In this document: one piece after another, positions 1-12,000 of the stretch | How the letters are laid out: each line of letters opens with the position of its first letter | How positions within the stretch are numbered: the first letter of the stretch is position 1 | Assembly (NCBI GenBank): GCA_037127255.1 | Contig: JBANSL010000020.1 | Span: 49,637,098-49,701,097 of the forward strand | Origin: Persicaria tinctoria | Taxonomy: Eukaryota; Streptophyta; Magnoliopsida; Caryophyllales; Polygonaceae | DNA: 64,000 nucleotides | Reading direction: 5' to 3' | Made by a program: the position numbers and the translations under genes | Notes under the pieces: model-generated | Seen by the model: the letters and a program-made list of their open reading frames with translations, nothing else | The model's database searches: none | Told to the model about the DNA's origin: nothing

Positions 1-15
1 TCCACTCGGACTGCT

Positions 16-3000
16 CTAAATCCAAGCAAGAGATCCCCGATCATTTGCTGTTGGGGGTCGGCCTCTAGTTGGAGTTGGTGGGCGGTTAGCATTTAGTTCC
101 TGTTTCACAAATATTTTTTTGAAGGGTGAATATTGTAGATATAGCGTTGACTTGAGTAATAAATTACACAAAAAGAGTCTTAACCTGCATCCAAGTGTCT
201 TCTATATGGCGTTCAGGTGATGCTTCTGGTGATGAAACTACTGGTGGCAATGGGTGTATGAGTTTTGGGACAACCACCAAATCCCTGCCTAAAACTAAAA
301 TAGCCCCTGCGTTGTTTGCAGTGCCTATAAAAAGGTAAGAAATGCCTTAGAATGGCTAATGCTCTCAGTTTAACACTAATATAACCAAAATATAATAAAA
401 TGGAACTGCTAGGCAAGTGACTAAAACTATGCACATACCACAATAGTTGGTGGCTGAAAAGAGGGTAATCAAGTGTCCCTGAGCAAATCGTTCAAACCCA
501 TCCATTACACATTCATGTGCACGTATGATCAATTGAAGATCATTGTTGTTGCAGAATTCTATAACACGGTCAGGCTGCAATGCAATAGAGCAGGCACAGT
601 TTAAGTCATTGGGACAAAGTATACAACAGCCTACTAAAGCAAGATGATAACTGCATGATGCACCACAAGCTAAAGACATGAAACAGTTTGATTTGTATTC
701 TCACTCATGGCTATCTTGGCAGAAATGCATCACAAGAACATGTTCACAATTACAAAGATGCTTTCTTTCCTGCATCAGTTAAGGCATGGTGATGATATGT
801 TTCATAGAATGGTTGCAGATTGCATAAAAACAATCGCTTGATCTAACACCAAATATGATGAATTCGAACAATATGTGCAATGTTAGCTGGACCAGTGCAC
901 TTTCCTCGGCAAGAGAAAGAACATAAAATTACAAGTGAACCTCCTACGAAACTATGATTTTTTTTAAAAAAAATACAGTTGAAAAGAATTCTCTTCTAGG
1001 GCTCTTGAACTACTAAACTGGAGCAGCTATTTATGGCATATACTAGATTTGCAGGTTTCAACACTGTTAACTATTTCAATATCCTCAACAGTGAAAAAGA
1101 TGAAGAAAAAGAGAGAAGCGTACACACCCCAAATGTGACCAAACCAGGACCCCTGGCATTTGGTCTCAATCCTTCAACACCATCATTCTCTGTTGGATCA
1201 GACCTGCAAAATATATTTCATGCACAAACTTACAAAACTGAATCAATGCACACCTGACAAAACATGCATAAGGAGAAGTTATCACCTACCACAACAAATC
1301 CATAAGAACAATTGAGCCTGCTTCCATAGTGATTGGGCGCTGAATATTCTCAATCTGCTCTACATGATTAATTGACCGTCCAATGCCACCATGCATACAG
1401 ATTATTTTCTTCTCAATTAGGGCAGCCAGAGGAAGCCAGTTGAATAATCTGTTCATCCGATGCCATGTCCAAATCCCATCTCTCTCACCCTGTTCAAAAT
1501 ATCAGAAGATCTGATAACTACACCCTTCAAAGTTCTACTGTATGATGGTTTTGGATGAAAAAACAATGTCATACCATCCTCTCAATGCATTCTATTCTAA
1601 ATCCAAAAAGAGCATTGATGTCCGCAGCTTCATGATTTCCTCGAATTAAATGTACATTGTTGGGATATTCAACCTGATAAGATTTAAGCAGGATGATTAC
1701 TATACATTAGCAGTAAATGCAATACAGATGAAAATTGGAGAACACTTTACAGAAAGGGGTGATACCTTTAGAGAAAGTAAAAGAATAATAGTCTCCAAGC
1801 TATGTTGGCCCCGGTCAACATAGTCTCCAAGAAAGAGATAATCTATATAGCTGAACAAATTGAGGTAGGATTAGGATCAATCATTTCAGCAGGAAAGGAG
1901 GGCAGAGATGTTACAATAAAAGCATTAAATAGGAAAATTATGATAAATAATAATACAAGAAGATTCCAATATTTCACCATCCGAAGTATTAACTCGGAAA
2001 GTTCTTAACTAACTCAAAGTTCTTGCAAATAAATTACCTTTGAATAAATATATGCAAAAATAAAAGCATATAAATTGGATTATGCAAGCACTTACGCAAT
2101 ATCTCCTGCTGTTGATGGGGCACCATACTCGTCAAAAAGCCTCATAAGATCTCCAAACTGTCCATGTAAATCACCGAAGATTTTAATAGGAGCCCTTAGT
2201 TGAAGAACACTTGGTTCACTGGAAAAAATTCGCTCAGCAGCATCACAAAGCTCGGCAATCTCACTGCAGTCCAAGAAGAACTGCCGACGTACTGGAGGCT
2301 TCCATCCACGGGGCTTCAAAAGATGTGCTACAACCTGGTAAGAATATGATGGTTGCATAAGAATGAGATTACTATTACAGCTATAACGTCAATTATATTA
2401 GTATTAATTAAACAAAGCAGAACTCGAAGTATTACCATTACAGCTTACAAGTCAGCATAAATTGCATTACCATAACCAAAAAAAAACACTACCCAGCTAA
2501 TCTGGATCCTGGGAGTTAAAGAAATACCACTCAAACAAGTTAAAGGAAATCACCAAGTAAGACGGGCCAAGGTAAAGGAAAGATGATGAGAAACTACTCA
2601 AAATTTTAAGATATAAGAAGATATAAGTACAATATATTGCTGGCCTTAGCCCTGCAGAGATGTGTCACAGATCAGGATCCAGAAAAAAATATGCCAAAAA
2701 GCTTAAATATCATCGTTTAGGAATTCAAAGAAAATACCAACCTTCTTTGGAACACTATTGATGGACATTTGCCTATCTAGTAGTTTCCTAGCAGCAGTCA
2801 CATTCTCTGGTGTTCCGTAACCCACCCGCCTACCTTCATTCTCAAACTGATCAATTGAAAGTTGTCTAACCAAGCCACCCAAAGCGCCTCCAGTTTCTGC
2901 AGCTACAACTACCTGAAACACCAAAATTCATTAGGCAATCTCAAATCAACATCCTTGAGGTAAAACAAATCTGCAATTTGATACTGACAGCTCGATGATG

Positions 3001-6000
3001 AAGTCTAACTCCAGGTGGAGTACTATTATTATTTGTGGAAGATTCAGGCTTGATCATGGTTAACATCTGTTTCCCACTAGGTGTTGCCTCAGCACCTCGG
3101 TCTCTCTCTGGAAGTTCAACGTCTCCATTAACTTGGCGTGCTTTAGCAGCAGCTAACGTAGCAGTGATGGCTTCTGCTTCTGCTGCTGAGGCTTCAACCA
3201 GATACTCAACACCTTTACTACGTCTCCTGCAGTGACCCTGAACGTTAGAATCTCTGCAAATCTTATATAATGTTCATGTATTGAGAAAAAGACAAGTAAT
3301 TTACCGGGATCCTTGAATCATGGCATTTTCAGGACTTATATCAGCATACATATCACCATTTACAGGAGGGGCAACAGGAGTCCCAAGCACAACTGCACCA
3401 TCAGGAGCAGCCACATGTGCAGATTTCCTTGCTTCTTCATCTATGGAAGACCTCCCAGACAAACGCCCTGGGGGTACATCAGATGCAGCAGCTGCAGCAG
3501 CTGCATGAGAGGCAGCAGTTGTTGTCTCAGCAGCAGCGAGATCTTCAGCCACTAATAAATCATCAAGTAGCACACCTGGTACAAATAAATTTAGAGTGAT
3601 CAATACCTCCACAAATGAATAACAAGGACAAGAATATTTTGACATTACATTGCTGAAAGCATGAGCCCAAGAACCCAAAATACAAAGATCACTAGAATCA
3701 GCATACCAAGTAAACAGATTCATAAAGTATGAGTTGGTGAACATTTTGATGTAAGAATCTAGAAAATACTAAGACAGTGAAGACAAATAAAAATCACAAC
3801 AGACATTGCATCCATATAGATCTGTTAATCAAGTTAGACAGAACTTTCAAGCGAAAGTTTAGAGGTCATCCTTTTTGCAATTCAACATGCCCATAAAAAT
3901 GAAGACAAACAAATACTCAAAATTTAAAGGTCAAGTAAAATGGACCCATTTCAGACAGACTAGCAATATGCCATAACTGGGGTTAGTTCAACCTTATTTA
4001 ATAGGATCAATAACAAATGACTGAAACTAGTGTCCAGCGGTCATGAAGAGAACACACGAATTGTGACCTAAAATAAATATCATGTCTAGCTACAAGAAGG
4101 AAAGCAAAACCACAAACTACAAAACCACAAATTTCCTGGTAGTCATACGTGCTTTATATCACAAGGGAACTTATCATTACACCATACAATAAAATTTCTT
4201 ACCACCACGTAAACCGCCATACAAAAAGATTAAGTCACCAATTGCAGCAGCAGCATGTCTGCAGCGCCTTGTTAATTCAACTGAAGCATCACCCCCAGCT
4301 GCATCAGCACTGTATCTGCCTGGTCTAGGACTGGTAACAACTGATTTTGTGTCACACCAAACTCCTGCCGCTGTATCTAAAACTGAACATAAAAAGGTGA
4401 TGATGAAACTGTTATGACTCTTAGCGTAGGATCGAGTCACGGGTCGGGACACCCTAGGATCAATGGTGAATATGTGAAGGAAAAGGCTCGTCCTTGACAG
4501 AGCCCTTACTCTCAGAACTCTCGTTCTGTTAGGAATAAACTGCTTGCCTCTTATTCAATAATAAAACCTCTTATATAGGCAATACATAATAATAAGGAAA
4601 GGATAATAGAAGATCCTAATAATAAGGGAAGATAATTAAGCTATATCCTAAAATATAATCTTTAATTTAAGATAAACTAAACCCTAGAATAATATAATTA
4701 TATAAATCTTTTAACTAGGCAAGCTTGGCAAGCATAGCAAATCTCTAGGCTGGTTTCCTCCTAGCATATTGCTTTCCTATAAAAGCATCCGTATCATCAC
4801 TCCCCTTCTCGGCCTCAAGCTTGTCCTCAAGCTCAAATTCTGGATAAGCTTCTTGGAACTGTGCAGCTGGTTCCCATGTCGCATCCTCCTGTGAGCGGCC
4901 AGTCCACTGAACTAAGAACTCCCTCGTCCCCCGGTTGAGCCTACCGCGGATGACAGTCTCAGGGGTTGGAATAGCCTTACCATCGCAAATGAGTGGTAAA
5001 TTCCCAACAGTTGTTGGGGGAGGCCCTTTATATTCTTTCAGTAGGGACACATGGAACACATCATGAATTCGACTCTTAGCCGGGAGGTCAAGCTTGTAAG
5101 CAACTAGCCCAACTTTGGCCAAGATTTTATAAGGGCCAAAATACTTTGGAAGAAGCTTATGATACTTTTGTCTAGCCACGGTTAGCCGCCGGTAGGGGTG
5201 TAGTCGCAGCCAAACCCAATCCCCCACTGCAAACTGCAACTCTCTATGCCTTGAATCATATGAAGCTTTCATGCGCTGCTGGGCTTGCAAAAGTTTGTCA
5301 CGAGCGGTCTGGAGTACCACATCTCTGTCCCGCAGGACTTGATCAACAGCCTCCACCTTTGTTGACCCGACTGAATAGGAAAGGAGTCGAGGGGGTTCCC
5401 TGCCATAGACCAACTGAAACGGGGTAGTGCCAAGGGCAGTGTGATATGAGGTATTGTAGCAATACTCGGCCCAAGGTATCCAGTCCACCCACCGTTGAGG
5501 TCGATCTCCAGTCAAACACCGCAAGTACATCTCAATAGTGCGGTTAACAACCTCTGTTTGTCCGTCCGATTGAGGATGATAAGCAGACGAGAAGGCTAGC
5601 TTGGAGCCACTAAGGCGAAATAACTCCCTCCAGAACATACTTAAGAAAACTTTGTCTCGATCAGACACAATTGTTTCTGGTAGGCCATGCAATCTGAAAA
5701 CCTCCGTGAAGAAAGTAGTAGCAACAGAGATAGCAGTAAAGGGGTGAGCCAAGGGTAAGAAATGAGCATACTTTGAAAGGCGATCGACCACCACCAGAAG
5801 AACTGACTTCCCGCGAACCTTAGGGAGTCCTTCCACAAAATCCATAGAGATATCAGCCCAAACCTGCTGTGGCACTTGGAGAGGTTGTAGTAATCCAGCG
5901 GGTTGCAGATTCTGCCACTTATGTTGTTGGCAAACTAAACAGTTCTGCACAAACTCCAGGACATCACTCTTCATTCCCTTCCAATAAAAATCTTGACGCA

Positions 6001-9000
6001 GGCGGTGTAAGGTCTTTTGGCTCCCTTCATGCGCCATTTCATGGATAGCCACCATGATAGTAGAAACAATGGGGGAAGTGGGCAATAAATAGACCTTTCC
6101 CTTGCGGAAAATCAAGTCCTTTTGTACCACCCATTCAGGCCCCAACTCTCCTTGTTCAATGTGGTTCCTCATTTGCACTAAATCTGGAGAGGTTTTTGTT
6201 TCTGCACGAATCCCATCCAGTATTTCCACTCTAGGAAACGATACTGCCATGAATTGAAGGGAATCTTCATCACGTCTAGATAATGCGTCGGCGACTTTAT
6301 TCAGCTTTCCCGCCTTGAATTCCACTCGAAAATCAAAACCCATCAGTTTACTGAGCCAATGTTGTTGCGGTGACGTGGTAATTCGCTGCTCTAACAGATA
6401 CTTGAGGCTGAAATGATCTGTACGAATGAGGAAGTGTCGACCCCAAAGATAAGGTCGCCAATGTGAGACAGCCTTCGCCAACCCTATCAGTTCTCGTTCA
6501 TATGCAGCCAACTTGGCGTGACGTTCAGCGATCTTGCTGCTATAGAAGGCGATTGGGTGACTATTCTGCTGGATCACAGCCCCAAAGCCGCTACCCGAAG
6601 CATCACATTCTACCACAAATTCCTCATCAAAATTGGGCAATGTCAAGACCGGAGCAGTTGAAAGAGAGGCCTTCAATGCACCGAAAGCACAATCAGCTTC
6701 GGGACTCCACTTGAACGCATTCTTTTTCAGCAGGTTGGTTAGAGGGGCAGCCACTTGCCCATAATCTTTGATGAACTTCCTGTAATACCCAGCTAAACCC
6801 AGGAACCCTCTTAGAGCCTTTGTCGAATTAGGAGTTGGCCACTCTGTAATGGCCGTAATTTTTGTCGCGTCTACTTCCACCCCTGATCCATGGATGACAT
6901 GGCCTAAATACGTCACTTGTGGTTGCCCGAAGAAACACTTAGACTTCTTCAAGAACAACTTGTTGTCACGTAAGAGGTCCAAAACTGTTCTCACATGTTG
7001 CATATGTTCCACCCAAGACTTGCTATAAATTAATATGTCGTCAAAGAAAACCAAGACAAACTGACGCAGATACTCTCGAAAAACTGCATTCATCAGGCTC
7101 TGAAAGGTTGAGGGAGCATTAGTCAGGCCGAAGGGCATAACTAAGAACTCAAAGTGCCCATGGTGCGTTCTGAAAGCAGTTTTCTTGACATCTGCAGGAG
7201 CCATTCGTATCTGATGGTAACCAGACCGTAAATCCAGTTTTGTAAAATGTTGTGCCCCGTGAAGCTCATCCAACAACTCATCCACAACCGGTATTGGGAA
7301 TTTATCTTTGACTGTGCAAGCATTGAGCTCTCGGTAATCCACACAAAAACGCCATGAACCATCATGCTTCTTGACCAAAAGGACAGGAGATGAGAATGGG
7401 GACCTGCTGGGTCGAATGATGCCCTGTTGTAGCATTTGGGTGCACTGTTTCTCAATCCCATCCTTTTGAAAATGTGGGTACCTATAAGGCCGTACCACAA
7501 CCGGTCCTGCCCCGGGTAAAAGTGGAATACGGTGGTCGCAATCACGACTGGGGGGTAATTCTGAGGGTTCCATAAACAAATCATTAAATTCAGCCAATAA
7601 CGTCTCCAATTCTTCCTTGGCTGAATTGCGCGCCTCCATCAAACTAAGCCGTGGTTCTGAATCTGGAGGTTCTCCTCGCCACATGACTCTTTTTCCACCC
7701 AAGGCGAATTCCATGGTTAGAGAACTGAAATCCCACAAGATTGGTCCCAAAGTGCACAACCATTTCACTCCCAACACTACATCAAATCCATTTAAGGGAA
7801 TGGTGTAAAAATCAGCTCGGAAAATGTCCTCGCCAACCTGAACTGATACTCCCTTACAAACCCCCATACATGGTACTCGTTCTCCATTTGCCACACACAC
7901 TCGCAGCCCTGGTCTCTTCCAAACCTTCAACCCCAAACTTGATACCACACCTTCCCGCAGGAAGTTGTGTGTGCTGCCAGAGTCAACCAACACAGAAACA
8001 GTAACTCCCGATACGAGTGCCAACACTTGCATCGTAGAGGAGTTGCAACTCCCGCTGATAGCATTCAAAGAAATTTCAGGATCGACTACATTGTCTTCAT
8101 CTGGGTCCCCGTATTCATCTGGCACCTCAACCCAAAACAACCTTTTACATCGATGCCCTCTCGTGTAGGATTCATCACAGTTGAAGCACAATCCTTTAGT
8201 CCTTCTTTCTGCCATTTCTGCTCTTGTTAAACGCTTGACAAACGGTGCGGAAGAGCTACCCCTAGATGTGTTGTTGCCCATTGATTTTTCCGGTTGCCCT
8301 CCGGTCCTCCAATTCGAACTTTTGTCAGATGATACCACTGCCTCCTTGGTATTGGACTTGGGAGTAGAACCGTTGATGTTGGGGCGCAGCGTCGCCTTCC
8401 CTTGCGAAACCCCTTGCTTGCGCTCTAATGATCGAGCCATATTCATGGCAATTCCGAGGTTTCCTGGTTGTTGCAGCTCAATGTCGATTCTGATTTCTTC
8501 TGTCAACCCGGCTGTAAACAGACTTACTTGTTGTCGCGGGGTAAGATCTGAGGTCCGAGCCAACAATGATTGAAACTGACGTTGATATTCTTCGACGGAT
8601 CCTGTTTGCTTGAAATTTGCTAATTCTCCCAGGGGATTATTGCTCATGGGTGGCCCAAAGCGCACATGGCAACAATCCTTGAAACGCTCCCAGGTTAGAT
8701 CAGCCTCCTCATTCTCTACTTGATCGTACCATAGTTGTGCCTCTCCCAACATATGGAACGCGGCTAGGGCTATCTTATCCACTTCCGCCGTCCTTTGGCC
8801 GGTGAAGAATTTTTCACATCTCTTCAACCATCCTAAAGGATCTTCAGTCCCATCATAAGTTGGAAATTCCATCTTGGAATACCGGGGTACCATAGCTCCT
8901 CCCAGATGCACTCCAGATCTGTTTCTTGAGGCAAAACCTCCAGCACTCGCGTGGATACCACTATTCTGACCCTCTGTATTGTTATTGTTGGTACCTGAGT

Positions 9001-12000
9001 TCTTCGCCGCTTCCGATTCTGTACTGTTGTTGCCTGAATCAGAATCCTTCCTTTCTTCCCGGATTGAATCGGTTAGTTGCGCCATCTGTTCTTCTAACGC
9101 ACCTTGTCGTGCGGTCATCATCTCCATGAAAGCCTCTAACTTTGCTGTCAAATTGTCTGCGTCACCCATGACTTGTGGCTCTGATACCAAGTTGTTATGA
9201 CTCTTAGCGTAGGATAGAGTCACGGGTCGGGACGCCCTAGGATCAATGGTGAATATGTGAAGGAAAAGGCTCGTCCTTGACAGAGCCCTTACTCTCAGAA
9301 CTCTCGTTCTGTTAGGAATAAACTGCTTGCCTCTTATTCAATAATAAAACCTCTTATATAGGCAGTACATAATAATAAGGAAAGGATAATAGAAGATCCT
9401 AATAATAAGGGAAGATAATTAAGCTATATCCTAAAATATAATCTTTAATTTAAGATAAACTAAACCCTAGAATAATATAATTATATAAATCTTTTAACTA
9501 GGCAAGCTTGGCAAGCATAGCAAATCTCTAGGCTGGTTTCCTCCTAGCATATTGCTTTCCTATAAAAGCATCCGTATCAGAAACTTTGTCCGGTGCCATC
9601 GTTGGACATAAAAGGTGATGATGAAGCATGTCTCTAATTCATATCTTTCTATAACTTAAAGAGACTTTTGTTCCATGGAGAAAAACATGAATCAGGTTGA
9701 CTAAAACTATTTAAACCAAGAAACACTGCAATTGATGATTGACAGGCAAGACAATAAAACAAATAAAGCACAAAGAACAAAGAAAAATGATGAATGACAT
9801 ACCAGCAATGCTAGATGAATCCTCCACCATACGCCCACCACCAAGTGCCCCTCCCGATACATGTAGACGTGCATTAACAAAAACCTGCAACTTATAATTT
9901 TGAGTTTTGTTACAGAGGCTGACTTAAGAAAAGAGTAAAATTCAACCAACCGCAGCATGCTGATATCTTGGAGATGGAGAAACACCAGGTGCAATAGCCC
10001 ATTCCCAGCGACCATCCCTGTGCTTAGCAAGCCCATATGCATTTGCTAGTGGCTGCAGAATTAACAATAATTTGTCAAAAGCTCAAACTAGCCTAATGAG
10101 AGAACTGAGGACATTTAAATGTTTCTCCAAATCCAAACAAAAGCATCAAGATACTACCCTAGGCTAGCAATAGGCTAAAGTATCAAGTAAAGGTACACTC
10201 GCACACATGGGACCCAAAAGGATTTGCCAAGTGGTCAACCAATTCAACCCAGAAACACAAGAAAAAGGATTGCAAAAAGTACAATTGAGCCCAAGCATGG
10301 TATTTTCAAAAGGCACCTCATCATTCAGCCATCTCTTTCAAAATCAGATACTTGGCCTCGGAAAAAAATTCTTTATACAGGACAAAAGGCAGCCTAGAAT
10401 TCAGTCAAAGAACAGTATCTACATTTTGACAATCTTATCAATCAAAATTTGATGTGTATCACAATTGTAAACCTATAATCAGCAATTTCCCGAATTGCTA
10501 GCAGCCAGCGGTCTACAGCAATTTTTTACCATTGATCCCCAGCTGGCAGCTGCTCCAGCTTGACTCCTTACATGAGTGTGTAGTATTAACCAAGTGATAG
10601 ACTGGATGATATTGCAATATCTTCTCTCATCAATTCCATCCCCCCTATCCAAGTGATAGACTGGATGATATTGCAATATCTTCTCTCATCACAATTCCAT
10701 CCCCCCTATCCATCAAGGGCATGTTCCTACCATTGCTCATCGATGTATAAAAATAGTATGCTCTTGCACAGGAAAGGCTATCCCATGCAGCCATGCTACT
10801 GAGGAATAAATGATTGAAAACATATCAACAAAACCTTAACCCAACAGAGGCATAAACTGTTAAATGGATCAGTTTTCTCCACTTAAATAATAAGAATGCT
10901 CCCGATAAACAGATCTAGACTACTTTTTTTCATAAGAAAAATAGATAAAGGTGTTCTATAAACAGATCTCCACTTAAATAGCATGGAAGGACAATATCTC
11001 CAGTAACTAGATTAATCACCACAGGCATACATCCTCTATAGTGAAGAGATAAAGGTGTTCTATAAAGAATGGCTCAAGCACAGATGCCAAAAACTGTGCA
11101 GACCCAGAGAACTTTAGAAGGTCTAATAGTCTAATAGTCTAATTGCACATGATTATTGACAGGAAATAAGCAGGGGTAGCTAGTTTGTGTTGGAGAATGC
11201 TATTTAACCAACAAGCAGTACCTATCTCAGAAAGAGACCAGATTCCATGATTAAGATGGAAATAAACAGCAGAAGTGGTTGATAAAAGCGATAAGCCTAA
11301 TTGAGATGTATTCCATTAAAAATGTAATTATAAATGTAGCTGTGATGTTGAGAACATTTACACTCCTAAATGAATTCAAGAATTCCTATCAAACTTATGA
11401 TACATGAATGTTCTAAAGACCGAAGTCCAAATTCGGCGGAAAACCTTTCATAAACTTGCACTTTTTTAACTGTAAAAGCAGCAAATTGCATCAGCACCTC
11501 ATGGTCCTCTTAGCAAAAAATTCTGAACTTACCACACTATTTGCATCCCTTCCTCCACAAAGTAGGAGAAGACCATCAGAGCGTGCACTCGCCGTTGCAT
11601 ACCTATTCAAAGACCAAATGCACATATGAAATAGACAAAGTTAACAACCAATTTGCTCTTTTTCACTACATAATCCAACATCAAACATGGAGAAGCATTT
11701 CAGAGGTGATCTACCAAAATCGATCTTTGTATCCCCATAGAGGGCAAGGTGTTCATTATAGTTTTGCAAATTTAAAAACTATTATCAAGGAACTAAACAA
11801 AAATAATAGGAAAGAGATACCAAAATAAAACAGATCTTCTATGAAGTAATAATGGAATGAAATATTTTAGGAAGGTTTCTTTTTCATATTAACAAAGAGA
11901 GACAGATATTGAAAGAGCCTTTGGGAACACACTATTAGTCAAATAATGGATGGTTTGACACATAAAGGGAAAGGAAGCATGATGTCTGTAAACTGGCAAA

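Larger units (their letters stand above)
4410..9579 (-). mobile_element. Complete Ty3/gypsy chromovirus-type LTR retrotransposon (5,170 bp) in BSL intron 9
   Basis: Identical-length LTRs at 4410-4796 and 9193-9579 (387 bp each) start TGTTATGACTC and end CCGTATCA. They are flanked by an exact 5-bp target duplication, GAAAC, at 4405-4409 and 9580-9584. The element reads on the minus strand, so the 5' LTR is the right one. A primer-binding site matching the 3' end of initiator-Met tRNA (TGGTATCAGAGC on the minus strand) lies at 9178-9189, 3 nt inside that LTR. A purine-rich tract (minus GAGAAGGGGAGTGA) abuts the left LTR. I find three substitutions between the LTRs, so insertion is recent. Short LTRs, the small size and a C-terminal chromodomain suggest a Reina-like lineage; that clade assignment is an inference. 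Confidence 0.96.
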
